Source: Paenibacillus glycanilyticus NBRC 16618
Lineage (GTDB): Bacteria; Bacillota; Bacilli; Paenibacillales; Paenibacillaceae
Direction: 5' to 3'
NCBI RefSeq assembly: GCF_004000805.1
Contig: NZ_BILY01000010.1
Span: 1 to 64,000, forward strand
Length of the DNA: 64,000 nt
Part shown: positions 1 through 9,752 of the stretch, one piece after another
Position numbering within the stretch: the first letter of the stretch is position 1
Layout of the letters: each line of letters begins with the position of its first letter
Program-made: the position numbers and the translations under genes
Notes under the pieces: model-generated
What the model saw: only the letters and a program-made list of their open reading frames with translations
The model's database searches: none
What the model was told of the DNA's origin: nothing

Positions 1-1566
1 ATGCGCGGCAGCGCGCTGCGTCAGCGCCGCGAGCTGCGCGAGCGCGCCGGCCTGCTCGCCAAGCGCCGCTAGCTGCGCGGCAACCTCATCCGCTGCGGCT
101 GTGCTCGCGGCGGCAACATGCTGCGCAAGCACGTCGATGATATCGAACGCGTGCTTGCGGTAGATGAGCTTCACTTCCGCAGCCAGCTCGCGGCTGTAAA
201 CCATCGTATATTCATTGCCGAAGGTAGCTCCGGTATTTACTTTCTCGATAAGCCAGTTCGGCTCAGGCTGCCAAGACAAGCCGGAGATCAGCTCCTGCTC
301 CATCCGGTCAGCCGGATAACCGGCCTTCTCCGCCGCACGGCGAAGCAAGTCCTTCACATGCCAATCAATGGCCGCATTCACCTGGGAAGCAAATTCGGTC
401 CGGAACGTCTCCAGTCTGCGTTCCTGCTCGGCTGCCGTTTTCGCCCCGGCAAACAGCAGGCCCGTCTTGAAGCCTGGCTTCCGGCTTTCCAGGAAGACAT
501 GCGCTTTGTCCCGCAATGGCGCCGGTGTAATGATCGCGTTATCCAGAAGCGACTGAACGCTGCGGCGGAGCTCAACGCGCAGGTGCTCCGGCTCTTCCGC
601 AAGCCTGTTCTTCTCGGCTTCAAGCTGAGCCATCTCAGCCCTCACCTTGGCTGCCGCTTCCTCGCCGCCTGCTTCCGCTATTAGGCGTTCGCGCTCCGGC
701 TCATCCCGCAGATCCCACCATTTCTTGTGCTCGGCCACCAGATGATGCAGCGAAGCGTCTACGCTGTAAGCCGCAAGAGGCACTCTTTCCTCTGCCAGCT
801 GGGACAGCAAAAGCTCTAGCTGCTCCCATTCCTGATGGGGATGATCCGGCTGCCGCAACGACAAATAAACGATTCCCGCCGGCTCCAGATGCCAAGCTTG
901 AAACGCTTCTTCCACACTCTTCCGGTACTGCTCGAACGACAATTCACGGTCACGGTGCTTATCAATCTGATTTACGATAAAGTATAAGGGCTTGCCCCAG
1001 TCCTTCAATTGCTTCGCGAACGCAAAGTTAATCTCGGATTGGACATGGTTATAATCCATTACATAAAAGACGACATCCGCCAAATGAAGGGCGGATTCGG
1101 TCGACATTCTGTGAGCGTCATCCGTGGAATCGATACCAGGAGTATCGAGAAGAACCGTATGATCGCCAAGGCGATCGGTAGGATAATAGATCGATACGGA
1201 TTCAATGTTCTCGCCGTCTTTGCAATACGCATCCAGCTCCTCGAGCGGAATATCCACGCTGACGCGCTCTCCGTTCTTCAAGCTAACGACGCTTGCCTTT
1301 GCCGTCTCGCCGCCGCGAATGGCCACAACGTTTGCGCTTGTAGGGATCGGGCTGGACGGAAGCAGTTGTGCTCCGCATAATCGGTTGACCAGAGTTGATT
1401 TGCCGGCTGAAAAATGTCCGCAAAATGCAACAGTAAGCCGGCCTTCGGCCAGCTTACTGTTCAACTCCAGTACTTGCTTTGCGTGTAGACTGTCGCCCGC
1501 CGACTGCATTTCCGCAGCGGCATGGGACAGTGCTTCTGTCATGCTTCGTACTGTCGTTTCCATCAT
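1..1566 (-). CDS. Dynamin family GTPase, N-terminal 522 residues (cut by window start)
   Basis: A large GTPase expected to act on membranes, like bacterial dynamins such as B. subtilis DynA. The visible part has the P-loop GHFSAGKST at about residues 50-58, the G3 motif DTPGI at 141-145 and the G4 motif NQID at 199-202. A Glu/Lys/Ala-rich helical region follows, as expected for a dynamin stalk. The frame stays open to base 1, so the C-terminal part lies outside the window. It starts at the first of two adjacent ATG codons, 3 bases after the stop of the 92-residue gene, and so belongs to the nth transcript. Dynamin is clear from the motifs; membrane fusion or repair is family inference. Confidence 0.9.
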   Translation of the reverse strand, partial: MMETTVRSMTEALSHAAAEMQSAGDSLHAKQVLELNSKLAEGRLTVAFCGHFSAGKSTLVNRLCGAQLLPSSPIPTSANVVAIRGGETAKASVVSLKNGERVSVDIPLEELDAYCKDGENIESVSIYYPTDRLGDHTVLLDTPGIDSTDDAHRMSTESALHLADVVFYVMDYNHVQSEINFAFAKQLKDWGKPLYFIVNQIDKHRDRELSFEQYRKSVEEAFQAWHLEPAGIVYLSLRQPDHPHQEWEQLELLLSQLAEERVPLAAYSVDASLHHLVAEHKKWWDLRDEPERERLIAEAGGEEAAAKVRAEMAQLEAEKNRLAEEPEHLRVELRRSVQSLLDNAIITPAPLRDKAHVFLESRKPGFKTGLLFAGAKTAAEQERRLETFRTEFASQVNAAIDWHVKDLLRRAAEKAGYPADRMEQELISGLSWQPEPNWLIEKVNTGATFGNEYTMVYSRELAAEVKLIYRKHAFDIIDVLAQHVAAASTAAADEVAAQLAALGEQAGALAQLAALTQRAAAH

Positions 1567-1569
1567 GGT

Positions 1570-1848
1570 CTATACAGCTTCCTCTTCCGCAGGCAGGCAG
1601 ATTTCAAACACGTTGCCGTGCTGCAAAATCATAATGTTGCGTTCTTTTTCCTTCATAACAACGACTTCAGGCTTTTGGCGCATACGCTCGATGTACTGAT
1701 CCGGTACATCGCCGGAGCCGCTTACGGTGACGCCTTCTACCAGAATATCCTCGTTTTCTTGCGGAGGTGCTTCGAGAACCTGCTCAAAAATATCGGAGAA
1801 CAGTTCAAAATTGTTTGTATACACGGAAATGCATTTCATCTTCATCAT
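1570..1848 (-). CDS. Conserved hypothetical protein, 92 aa
   Basis: A small acidic soluble protein with no signal peptide or membrane segment. I do not recognise a characterised family. Its ATG overlaps the nth TGA as ATGA, and its stop is 3 bases from the dynamin start, so it is translationally coupled between nth and the dynamin gene. A second in-frame ATG two codons in is an alternative start. Similar short proteins beside nth in Paenibacillus are, from memory, sometimes labelled as transhydrogenase subunits; nothing in this sequence (no Rossmann glycine motif) supports that. Confidence 0.75.
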   Translation of the reverse strand: MMKMKCISVYTNNFELFSDIFEQVLEAPPQENEDILVEGVTVSGSGDVPDQYIERMRQKPEVVVMKEKERNIMILQHGNVFEICLPAEEEAV

Positions 1849-2546
1849 CCTTCACTGGCTTTTTTCGGTTTAGTTGCCTTAATTTTAGTTTTCGTTTGTC
1901 CACCCGGCTTCATACGCTGTTTGCCTTCCTTGCACATATCCAGCAGCGGGCATATCGGACATTGCGGGTTTTGTGCTTTGCAATGATAGCGGCCGAAAAA
2001 AATTAGCCGGTGATGGGTGAGCGTCCATTCCTCGCGGGGCACAAGCTTCATCAGCTTCTTTTCGACTTCCAGCACGGTATCATCCAGCTTAGCCACGCCA
2101 AGCCGTTTCGATACCCGCTCCACATGCGTATCTACGGCGATTGCGGGAACGCCAAACGCGTTCGAGACAACCACATTGGCTGTCTTTCGCCCAACGCCGG
2201 GCAGCTCCGTCAGCTGCTCATGCCTCTCGGGAACTTCCCCTTCGTATTTATCGATTAGGATGCGGCATAGCTTTTGAATATTAGATGCCTTACTGCGGAA
2301 TAATCCGATACGGCGAATATCCTGCTCCAGCTCTTCCAGCGGCACAGCCAAATAATCCTCCGGCCGTTTGTATTTCTGAAACAGATTGACCGTGACTTTG
2401 TTCACCGTCTCATCCGTACATTGCGCCGACAGCAGGACGGCTATGGTCAGTTCGAACGGGTTGCTGTGATGCAATTCACAATGTGCATCCGGGAACATCT
2501 CCGCCAACGTATCCAATATATGTCGCATCTTCTGCTTCGCATTCAT
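1845..2546 (-). CDS. nth: Endonuclease III, DNA glycosylase/AP lyase
   Basis: Base-excision repair enzyme that removes oxidised pyrimidines and nicks the abasic site. The helix-hairpin-helix motif ELPGVGRKTA contains the catalytic lysine (K121), and the catalytic aspartate is D139 in VDTHV. The C-terminal [4Fe-4S] cysteines have the exact C-x6-C-x2-C-x5-C spacing (C189, C196, C199, C205). I start at the ATG at 2546 because AGGAGAGA lies 7 bases upstream; an ATG-like start eight codons earlier has no such site. In B. subtilis nth follows dnaD, whereas here dnaD is near 31 kb, so this neighbourhood is rearranged. Confidence 0.97.
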   Translation of the reverse strand: MNAKQKMRHILDTLAEMFPDAHCELHHSNPFELTIAVLLSAQCTDETVNKVTVNLFQKYKRPEDYLAVPLEELEQDIRRIGLFRSKASNIQKLCRILIDKYEGEVPERHEQLTELPGVGRKTANVVVSNAFGVPAIAVDTHVERVSKRLGVAKLDDTVLEVEKKLMKLVPREEWTLTHHRLIFFGRYHCKAQNPQCPICPLLDMCKEGKQRMKPGGQTKTKIKATKPKKASEG

Positions 2547-2630
2547 CGTCTCTCTCCTAATCCCAAACACTATCGTTCAAAGTGTAGCGAAATTTGTCAC
2601 GAGAAGCAACCTTATTCAGCCCTAAATAAA

Positions 2631-2654
2631 GAAAAAACCGCCCTTTTGGACGGT
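2631..2654 (-). terminator. Rho-independent terminator of the S-layer protein gene
   Basis: Read on the minus strand, ACCGTCC and GGGCGGT pair over seven positions (one G-U) around an AAAA loop, followed by six T residues. It lies about 65 bases past the stop of the S-layer-homology gene. Confidence 0.85.
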
Positions 2655-2720
2655 ATTTTCACAAAATATAAGAATTTAGGCCGAGGTCTTCATGAAATCC
2701 CGTTAATTTTTAACAAAAGC

Positions 2721-5204
2721 CTACGATTTTACGATTTTGAGAGCCGTATTATTGAAGGCATATACCGTAATCGTATCCCCGTCTTTTAATGCGCTCACTT
2801 GGATGGACGCATTGTTATACAGGATTTTTGTGTTCGAAGTAATATACGCAAAGTTGGCGTTATCCTCTGAAGTATTTTTGTAAGTCCACAGGGTTGCGTT
2901 AGGAGCATCGTACTTCCAGAAGGTACGCTTGTCGCCGACTGCTACCGTAACAATCGTCTGCTCGTTCTCGTCCTTGTAGACTTGAATGATATCTCCCGCG
3001 GCTATCGCGGAGGACGAATAGGTTGTCTGAGTGCCTTTGATGACTTTAATGCCTTTCGAGAACGCCACCGTTGACGATGTGCCGTTAGATTCGGTAACGG
3101 TCAAGCTGCTTGCCGCAACGGAGGAAACGGTGCCGTATTTCATCGTAATCGTCTTCACCGACTGGATGTTGCTGCCGATGTAAGGGACATTAATGATCGT
3201 GCCGCTTGTCAAAGCGCCCACCGTCAAGGCATTTCCGTTCTCGTCCGTGATCGGAACATTAACCAGCGAAATGTCTTTCTGCGAATTATCCGCCGCTTTC
3301 ACCGTAACTAGCTTCGTCGACGCATTTGCGGACACAACCTGGTACTGCAAGGTTTTATGAACCTGAATCGTAGCCGCTTTCTCCTGATTGGCATCCAGCA
3401 GTACGGTTACGGTATCCCCTGCCTGCAGGCTTCCGATTGTAGGCACGGATACGCCGGGAATTTGGAGAAGCGGCGACACGTAAGGAATGGATACCTTTTC
3501 GCCCGAATCGAGTTTAACGGACAATAATTTATCCGTTGTATTTACCGACACTAAGCTGCCGGTTTGTTTGTAAATAAAGCTGAGCGAGATAATGTTTTTG
3601 CCGGAATACGTAATTTTCACTTTGCGGTTCGCAACCAGATAAGATCTGGCCTGGCTTACCGTGATAGACGATCCGCTGTAATCAATCTTGGTGGAATCCG
3701 TCAGGAACAAAGCATTGGCGTTCGAAGTCGCAGGATCGAATACCGTAAGCAGCTTATTATCGCCGCTGTAATTGACAACCGTAGCGGACTCTATCGTCGA
3801 GACATTCCGGTTTACCACCTCAATGCGCGTCACTTGCTGATTATCATTCAATGTCAGCTTGATATTATCAACGTCTTTAAGCAAGTCGCTAACCGTGGGC
3901 GAATCGATGCCGTTGATCACGACAACTACGTTATCGGCCAGGAACTTGGACTGCAGAGTGCCGTCTACCAGATAGTTAATCAGGCCGCTGCCTGCGGAAT
4001 AGAATTGTCCGGTTACGGTATTAGCGCCAGTCTGCGTTTCTGCCGTAATGGATACAACCTGAGGAGCCGTACGGAAAGTATCCTGTACGATCGTCAGATT
4101 CGTATCGCGCTTCAGATCGGAGATTTGAAGCGTTTTGCCGGTGCTGTCTTTTACGGTAACCGCGCTGCTATACGTGAACTTCACAGGCTCGTCGTTCACC
4201 CATGCGTAGAAGTAACGGTCCGTCGTATTGATGCGGTCCAGCTTGGCGATTGTCGTTTTGACATGCTGCTCCGTGCCTTGCGTTTCCACGTACAGCGCTT
4301 TGCCGGAGTTGCCAATCAGTGTAACGTCCGTATACAGCTTGATATCCCCCGCCGCAATGGCGTTATCGCTGTCTGCCGCATAGTACAAAGTATTGGAATC
4401 CAGCGTGTAGGTTGTTTCTTTCCCTTCGTTGTACAGCGTGATCGATGTAGCGGTTTGAGCGGTAACAATGCCGCTTACTTGTCCGGCATAAGGCACCTTA
4501 TATTGCTTCTCTGCCCGGCTGAACAAAGTGGCAAGGCTCGCACGGTTAACCGGAGCTTTCGGATCGAACTTCGTCGCGGATACGCCTTTTACCAGGTCAA
4601 GCGATACGGCCGCGTTAACGTAGCCCAAATATTTTGCCGTAATCTGATTGCCGTCGGCGAACGTGGAAGCGGTCTTGCTCAGATCATCCGCTAATTGTTT
4701 CTTGTCAATGGCTTTCACCATCAGCTTCGTTACCCATTCGCGAGTCGCCGGCGTTGTGCCCCATGCTGCTTTCGGGTTGGCAGCCGCATTGGCGTACTCA
4801 TCATTCTGGTCAAGAAGACCATTCTTGAAAGCTACGATAATGTAAGGCTTGGCATAGCTGCTTACCTTGAAGGAATCCGGATACGCGACGATACCGTCCG
4901 GATCTACTTCGCCCTCAAGTCCGGCGAAACGAAGAGCCATAACGACCGCTTCTTCTTGGGAGACGCTTTTCAGAGGGCGGAATTCCGTGGTGCCGCTGGA
5001 TGTTTTATAACCGTTGATAATGCCTTGAAGCGCCAGCTTGGAAACATGCTTCTGCGCCCATGCGGGGATCGTGTCAACAAACATGCTGTTCGATACGGCC
5101 GCAAACGCGGATGGAGCCGGAATTGCAATGGAGGTGCCACCGGCAAGCAAGGAGAACGCTAAGGCGCCGGCAATAAGTTTGGAACGGGATGAATGCTTTG
5201 GCAT
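2721..5204 (-). CDS. S-layer homology (SLH) domain surface protein, 827 aa
   Basis: A secreted cell-surface protein. It has a Sec signal peptide (basic start, hydrophobic core, probable cleavage after AFA near residue 35). Three N-terminal SLH-like stretches follow, at about 40-95, 100-170 and 180-235; the first has the typical pattern FVDTIPAW...GIINGY...FRP. SLH domains usually bind pyruvylated secondary cell-wall polymer. The remaining 590 residues are Thr/Ser/Val-rich beta-type repeats of unknown role, without cysteines. A GGAGG site lies 11 bases before the ATG. The gene is 35 bases downstream of the GerMN lipoprotein and ends at a strong terminator, so it is probably the last gene of an envelope cluster. 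Confidence 0.9.
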   Translation of the reverse strand: MPKHSSRSKLIAGALAFSLLAGGTSIAIPAPSAFAAVSNSMFVDTIPAWAQKHVSKLALQGIINGYKTSSGTTEFRPLKSVSQEEAVVMALRFAGLEGEVDPDGIVAYPDSFKVSSYAKPYIIVAFKNGLLDQNDEYANAAANPKAAWGTTPATREWVTKLMVKAIDKKQLADDLSKTASTFADGNQITAKYLGYVNAAVSLDLVKGVSATKFDPKAPVNRASLATLFSRAEKQYKVPYAGQVSGIVTAQTATSITLYNEGKETTYTLDSNTLYYAADSDNAIAAGDIKLYTDVTLIGNSGKALYVETQGTEQHVKTTIAKLDRINTTDRYFYAWVNDEPVKFTYSSAVTVKDSTGKTLQISDLKRDTNLTIVQDTFRTAPQVVSITAETQTGANTVTGQFYSAGSGLINYLVDGTLQSKFLADNVVVVINGIDSPTVSDLLKDVDNIKLTLNDNQQVTRIEVVNRNVSTIESATVVNYSGDNKLLTVFDPATSNANALFLTDSTKIDYSGSSITVSQARSYLVANRKVKITYSGKNIISLSFIYKQTGSLVSVNTTDKLLSVKLDSGEKVSIPYVSPLLQIPGVSVPTIGSLQAGDTVTVLLDANQEKAATIQVHKTLQYQVVSANASTKLVTVKAADNSQKDISLVNVPITDENGNALTVGALTSGTIINVPYIGSNIQSVKTITMKYGTVSSVAASSLTVTESNGTSSTVAFSKGIKVIKGTQTTYSSSAIAAGDIIQVYKDENEQTIVTVAVGDKRTFWKYDAPNATLWTYKNTSEDNANFAYITSNTKILYNNASIQVSALKDGDTITVYAFNNTALKIVKS

Positions 5205-5239
5205 GGTTGAATAATCCTCCTCAATTCATTTGTTTGATT

Positions 5240-5836
5240 CTAGGAATGACGAACCGTTGGATGGTCCAGATCAAAGTGACCCATCAGGCTCTCCAGCGCT
5301 TTACCGTCAACCAGAAGATCGTAAGATTGCACAAAATCAAACTGGAACAAGGTCTGACCCAGGGAATCCAGCAGCATTTGCTCTCCCGGTGCGCCAAGAC
5401 GGGCGGTATCCGGCAGCTCAATGTCGATAGTTACCGCTTTGTCCTTAAGCGTCACGGATTTGATTGGAATAGGCTTCCACAAATTCACCGTGCCTTCGGG
5501 TCCATCCTGCTGCAAAGCAGCCAAGGCCTGCTTGATCAGGTCTTCATTGGAGCCCGACTTCACTTGAATATCCTTAGATACCATCTTCTCGAGCTCCGTA
5601 TCCGAATAATAGATCTTAACGGAAGTTTCTTGTTCAGCCTGTACGGTCGGTTCTACGGATGGATCGGGAGTCGCCGCTTCCTCCGTAGTTGCAGGCGCTT
5701 CTATCGTTGGGCTTGGAGAAGGTGCATTGCCGCTTACCTCATTTCCGGACTGCCCGAGAGGTTTGTTTGTGTTTCCGCATGCGGCTGCGGTAAGAATAAC
5801 GGCTAATAATAATAGGATGAATGCCGGTTTGCGCAC
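5240..5836 (-). CDS. GerMN-domain lipoprotein
   Basis: A membrane-anchored lipoprotein carrying one GerMN (sporulation/spore germination) domain. Translation most likely starts at the GTG at 5836, preceded by GAGG nine bases upstream. This gives a short signal peptide ending in the lipobox LTAAAC, with the Cys at about residue 20. A Ser/Pro/Thr/Glu linker reaches about residue 70, then the GerMN fold (KIYYSDTELEKM...). B. subtilis GerM has two such domains; this one has a single copy. It follows the AMIN amidase by about 120 bases. The exact biochemical role of GerMN domains is not known. Confidence 0.88.
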   Translation of the reverse strand: MRKPAFILLLLAVILTAAACGNTNKPLGQSGNEVSGNAPSPSPTIEAPATTEEAATPDPSVEPTVQAEQETSVKIYYSDTELEKMVSKDIQVKSGSNEDLIKQALAALQQDGPEGTVNLWKPIPIKSVTLKDKAVTIDIELPDTARLGAPGEQMLLDSLGQTLFQFDFVQSYDLLVDGKALESLMGHFDLDHPTVRHS

Positions 5837-5955
5837 GATCGAATTCCTCGCTTTCTCAAGGTGAAACTGCTTTCCCGTTCTTGGACGGCAAGCTTGTCTC
5901 ATTCCGGTGAATTCTAAGCCCTTATATCTAAGTCAAAAGATTAAATTCTTAGAAT

Positions 5956-7377
5956 CTAGGAAAGTTTCAGGTACTCCTTAATTCCAGCTACGATTTCTGA
6001 TGCCATTTTATTTTGCGCAGCATCGCTGTACAGGATATCGGAGTCGCCTTTATTGGACAAAAATCCGGTCTCGAGCAAAATGGCAGGCATCGTTGTTTCT
6101 CTCGTTACATGCAGGTTTCCGTATTTCACGCCGCGGTCCTTAAGACCGGTAGCCTTCACGAGATGCTTGTGGATCACATTCGCAAGCGCTTTACTGTTGT
6201 CACGCGTATAGTAAGTTTCGGTTCCGGATACGCTCGATGTAGGATTGCTGTTTGCATGAATCGAAATAAAAATATCCGCTTTGTTGTTCTTGGCGAAAGT
6301 TACGCGGTCTGCAAGCGTTACGAATTTATCTTCCGGTCTGCTAAGCAGCGGCTTAATATTTTTTTCTTTGTCCAGCAAAGCTTTGACTTTAAGAGAAATA
6401 GCAAGGTTTACTTCCTTCTCCCAGCGGCCGTTAATGCTTTGGGCGCCTGGGTCGGTTCCGCCGTGACCGGCATCGATTACAACGTTGTATACTTTCGTAC
6501 CCGGATCCGTTGTTACCGGAGGGGTTGTGGTATCAACCGGAGGAGTTGTCACCGGATCCGTAAGACCAATGGTTATTACCCCGGCTCCGTTATCTTGAAC
6601 CACGGCATCCGCATCTTTGTCCGTATTCAAATCAAGCACTAGTCTAGCAGTAGCCGGATTCGTAGAAAATACCGAGTAACGGAACATGGAGATGTACGGA
6701 TTATCCGCTACGGGAATGCGTGTTTCCGCACCCATGAATTGCGACGACAAATTGTCCGAATAAGTCGCGTTCGGGAAATCGATTACGATGCGCTTGGGAC
6801 TATCGAGCTTAAACGGTTTATTGGCCGTTACTTTACCATCGTAATTGATGATAATGCCGAAGCTGCTGTCGTATTGAATCGAAGTGATCGAACCTGTCTG
6901 ACCGGGATCCGGCGTAGTCGAAGGTTCTTCAGGGTCCGCTGCTTTGTACAAATAGACGGACTGCGACGCTTGATCCCATTTCACCGTTAATCCAAGCTGT
7001 TCGCTTACGAAACGGATTGGAATCATCGTTGTTCTGCCCTTCTGCAGCTTGGCAGACATGTCCATTTGCACCTTTGTGTTGTTAACGAGTGCGATGTTGT
7101 TGTCAATGGTAAGTACAATTACGTTCTGATCGTTATGTATGGTGACTGTCTTTGTAGCTGCCGCCCAATTTACCTCATAGCCCATGTTCTCGGACACGAC
7201 CCTGATCGGGACGAGGGTAAAATCGTTGACGATCTGTGGATCATCATAAGGCTTCAGCAATTGGTCGTTCAGATAAAGCTTCGGGACGACTGGCGTTGTT
7301 GCAGCTTGTCCCACTCCAGTGAACAAAGTAAACAGAACCGCCATAAACAACAAAATAGGTACAAACTTCTTCTTCAT
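5956..7377 (-). CDS. N-acetylmuramoyl-L-alanine amidase with stalk and AMIN domains
   Basis: Secreted zinc peptidoglycan hydrolase that cleaves the MurNAc-L-Ala bond. In order: signal peptide (1-25), copper-amine-oxidase-N-like stalk domain (about 33-147), linker, AMIN domain (about 163-272), Pro/Thr linker, and Amidase_3 catalytic domain (about 297-473). The expected zinc and catalytic residues are visible: H305 in DAGHGG, E322, H374 in SIHAN and E436 in LLETGFLSN. AMIN domains target the amidase within the envelope. GAGGTGG precedes the ATG. It is the first gene of the amidase / GerMN / S-layer cluster, so a joint envelope role is likely. Confidence 0.95.
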   Translation of the reverse strand: MKKKFVPILLFMAVLFTLFTGVGQAATTPVVPKLYLNDQLLKPYDDPQIVNDFTLVPIRVVSENMGYEVNWAAATKTVTIHNDQNVIVLTIDNNIALVNNTKVQMDMSAKLQKGRTTMIPIRFVSEQLGLTVKWDQASQSVYLYKAADPEEPSTTPDPGQTGSITSIQYDSSFGIIINYDGKVTANKPFKLDSPKRIVIDFPNATYSDNLSSQFMGAETRIPVADNPYISMFRYSVFSTNPATARLVLDLNTDKDADAVVQDNGAGVITIGLTDPVTTPPVDTTTPPVTTDPGTKVYNVVIDAGHGGTDPGAQSINGRWEKEVNLAISLKVKALLDKEKNIKPLLSRPEDKFVTLADRVTFAKNNKADIFISIHANSNPTSSVSGTETYYTRDNSKALANVIHKHLVKATGLKDRGVKYGNLHVTRETTMPAILLETGFLSNKGDSDILYSDAAQNKMASEIVAGIKEYLKLS

Positions 7378-7482
7378 TTTCCACCTCGATGACTGAAATT
7401 GCCTGCATCGAATGTGAGATCATTCGACTTTGCTAGACGATTAAATAGACGCAATTTGTCAGAAAAAGTTGCGTGCAGAGGA

Positions 7483-7521
7483 AAAAAGAGGACAACTCTT
7501 CTTTGTCCGAAGAGCTGCCCC
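7483..7521 (-). terminator. Rho-independent terminator after leuD
   Basis: On the minus strand GGGCAGCTCTTC pairs with GAAGAGTTGTCC (two G-U pairs) around a 7-base loop, followed by a T-rich tail. It sits just past the leuD stop. Confidence 0.9.
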
Positions 7522-7539
7522 CTTTTCTTAGTCTATCTA

Positions 7540-8139
7540 TTAACCCAAATAGGCAGGACGCTTTTGTTCGTAAGCTGTGATTTCGTCTTCATGCTGCAGT
7601 GTCAGGCCGATATCGTCTAGACCAAGAAGCAGGAACTGGCGGCGGTGCTCGTCAAGATCGAAGGAAAGATCAAGACCGTACTCGTCAGTCAGCTTTTTGT
7701 TCTCGAGATCAACCGACAGCTTGTAGCCCTCATGCTTCGCCGTGCGTTGGAACAGGTCTTCGACTTGCTCTTCGCTCAGCTTGATTGGCAGAATGCCGTT
7801 CTTGAAGCAGTTATTGTAGAAAATGTCCGCATACGAAGGTGCGATAACAACTTTGAAGCCGTAGTCCAGAATCGCCCAAGGAGCATGCTCGCGGGAGGAG
7901 CCGCAGCCAAAGTTAGCGCGGGAGATCAGAACGGAAGCGCCTTGATAGCGCGGTTTGTTTGGTTCGAAATCAGCGTTTACCTCGCCGTTTTCGTGGAAGC
8001 GCCATTCGAAGAACAGGAATTGGCCAAAGCCGCTGCGCTCGATGCGTTTCAGGAATTGTTTAGGAATGATAGCGTCCGTGTCGACATTCACGCGGTCGAC
8101 CGGGGCAACGATGCCCGTAAGTTGTTTAAAAGCTTCCAT
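7540..8139 (-). CDS. leuD: 3-isopropylmalate dehydratase small subunit
   Basis: Swivel-domain subunit of isopropylmalate isomerase, which converts 2- to 3-isopropylmalate in leucine synthesis together with LeuC. At 199 residues it has the normal length, and it carries the signature region [15 protein letters not shown] near residues 74-88. It follows leuC by 30 bases with its own GAGGGG site and ends at a strong terminator. The remaining leu genes (leuA, leuB) are not in the window. Confidence 0.97.
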   Translation of the reverse strand: MEAFKQLTGIVAPVDRVNVDTDAIIPKQFLKRIERSGFGQFLFFEWRFHENGEVNADFEPNKPRYQGASVLISRANFGCGSSREHAPWAILDYGFKVVIAPSYADIFYNNCFKNGILPIKLSEEQVEDLFQRTAKHEGYKLSVDLENKKLTDEYGLDLSFDLDEHRRQFLLLGLDDIGLTLQHEDEITAYEQKRPAYLG

Positions 8140-8169
8140 GTCGGTAATACCCCTCTCTCACACGTTCAA

Positions 8170-9585
8170 TTAGTTCAACACTTCGGATTTGATTTTCCAG
8201 TCGCGCACGTCCGTAAAGCGGCCATTGATTGCAGCTGCTACAGCCATTGCAGGCGATACGAGATGTGTACGTCCGCCGCGGCCTTGACGGCCTTCGAAGT
8301 TACGGTTGGATGTCGATGCGCAGCGTTGTCCAGGCTGCAATACGTCAGGGTTCATCGCAAGGCACATCGAGCAGCCTGCTTCGCGCCATTCGAAACCAGC
8401 TTCCGTAAATACTTTGTCGAGACCTTCTTTTTCAGCTTGCAGCTTAACGCGTCCGGAGCCCGGAACGACGATAGCCGTTACTTTCTCGCTTACTTTGTAG
8501 CCGCGCGCGATTTCAGCCGCAGCGCGAAGGTCTTCGATACGGCCGTTTGTGCAGGAACCGATAAAGACATAGTCGATCTCGATTTCGGACATTGGCGTAC
8601 CCGGTTTCAGGTCCATATATTCAAGCGCTTTTTCCGCTGCTTTGCGCTCGTTTTCCGTTGGCAGATCTTTCGGGAACGGAACGGAAGAAGTGATGTCCGT
8701 ACCCATGCCCGGGCTAGTGCCCCAAGTTACTTGCGGGATCAGAGAATCAACATCGAATTCAACCACTGTATCGTAAGTCGCGCCTTCGTCTGTTGTAAGC
8801 TGCTTCCAGTCTTCCACGGCTTCGTCGTAGTTCGCAGGAGCGTACTCGCGGCCTTTCAGGTAGTCGAACGTAGTTTGGTCCGGTGCGATCAGACCGGCGC
8901 GCGCGCCGCCTTCGATCGACATGTTGCAGACCGTCATGCGCTCTTCCATAGTCAGGGAGCGGATAGCTTCGCCTGTGTACTCGATAACGTAACCGGTAGC
9001 GAAGTCCGTGCCGTATTTCGCGATAACGCCAAGGATCAAGTCCTTCGCGGTAACGCCCGGTTTGCGGGAACCGTTGAAGCGAACTTCCATGGTTTTAGGT
9101 TTTGCTTGCTGCAAACATTGCGTCGCCATAACGTGCTCAACCTCGGAAGTACCGATACCGAACGCAAGAGCGCCAAACGCGCCGTGCGTCGAAGTGTGGC
9201 TGTCGCCGCAGACGATTGTTTTGCCCGGGTAAGTCAGGCCGATCTCAGGACCCATAACGTGCACGACGCCTTGGTCGAGGTTGTTCAGGTCGAACAGTTT
9301 TACGCCGAAGTCCGCGCAGTTTTGCGTCAGCGTATCGATTTGTTGTTTGGAGATCGGGTCTTTAATATTGAAGCGGTCCTTGGTAGGAACGTTGTGGTCC
9401 ATTGTCGCGAATGTCAGGTCAGGACGGCGAACTTTGCGGTTCGACAAACGGAGTCCTTCGAATGCTTGCGGCGAAGTTACCTCGTGCACCAGATGAAGGT
9501 CGATGTAAATGATGCTTGGTTTGCCCTCTTCTTGATGAATGACGTGCTTATCCCAGATTTTCTCAAACAGTGTTCTTTTCGTCAT
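8170..9585 (-). CDS. leuC: 3-isopropylmalate dehydratase large subunit
   Basis: Aconitase-family [4Fe-4S] subunit of isopropylmalate isomerase. The cluster ligands are visible in IGSCTNGR and in [10 protein letters not shown] near the C-terminus. I start at 9585 ([11 protein letters not shown]), preceded by GGGGTG eight bases upstream, which gives 471 residues, the normal length; a longer start seven codons upstream lacks support. It is divergent from a LysR-type regulator across a 167-base intergenic region, suggesting that regulator controls leuCD. The opposite strand carries a 671-codon open frame here, judged a shadow. Confidence 0.97.
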   Translation of the reverse strand: MTKRTLFEKIWDKHVIHQEEGKPSIIYIDLHLVHEVTSPQAFEGLRLSNRKVRRPDLTFATMDHNVPTKDRFNIKDPISKQQIDTLTQNCADFGVKLFDLNNLDQGVVHVMGPEIGLTYPGKTIVCGDSHTSTHGAFGALAFGIGTSEVEHVMATQCLQQAKPKTMEVRFNGSRKPGVTAKDLILGVIAKYGTDFATGYVIEYTGEAIRSLTMEERMTVCNMSIEGGARAGLIAPDQTTFDYLKGREYAPANYDEAVEDWKQLTTDEGATYDTVVEFDVDSLIPQVTWGTSPGMGTDITSSVPFPKDLPTENERKAAEKALEYMDLKPGTPMSEIEIDYVFIGSCTNGRIEDLRAAAEIARGYKVSEKVTAIVVPGSGRVKLQAEKEGLDKVFTEAGFEWREAGCSMCLAMNPDVLQPGQRCASTSNRNFEGRQGRGGRTHLVSPAMAVAAAINGRFTDVRDWKIKSEVLN

Positions 9586-9679
9586 TATGTTCACCCCATC
9601 GTTCAAGCGAATAATCGCTTTGCTCTATTAGATGTTACTAGCATAGCATCTCCTGCTTGATTCAACAAAGATATAATAT

Positions 9680-9694
9680 CTATAATGATTATAG
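9680..9694. promoter_or_regulatory. Candidate LysR-type regulator operator
   Basis: A perfect 15-base palindrome, CTATAATGATTATAG, lies in the leuC/LysR intergenic region. It contains the T-N11-A arrangement typical of LysR-family sites. Two direct copies of ATAACTAT follow at 9698-9705 and 9715-9722, 17 bases apart, and could be further contacts. Confidence 0.55.
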
Positions 9695-9752
9695 GCAATA
9701 ACTATAAAAGATCGATAACTATTCTCATTTGGACTATAAGGGGAATGCTGGA

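Noticed and set aside
3564..5162. Long plus-strand frames opposite the S-layer gene
   Set aside because: Antisense shadows; the minus strand has signal peptide, SLH motifs and terminator.
7645..9660. 671-codon open frame on the plus strand
   Set aside because: It lies wholly antisense to leuD and leuC, which have catalytic motifs, ribosome sites and a terminator; the product has no recognisable domain.
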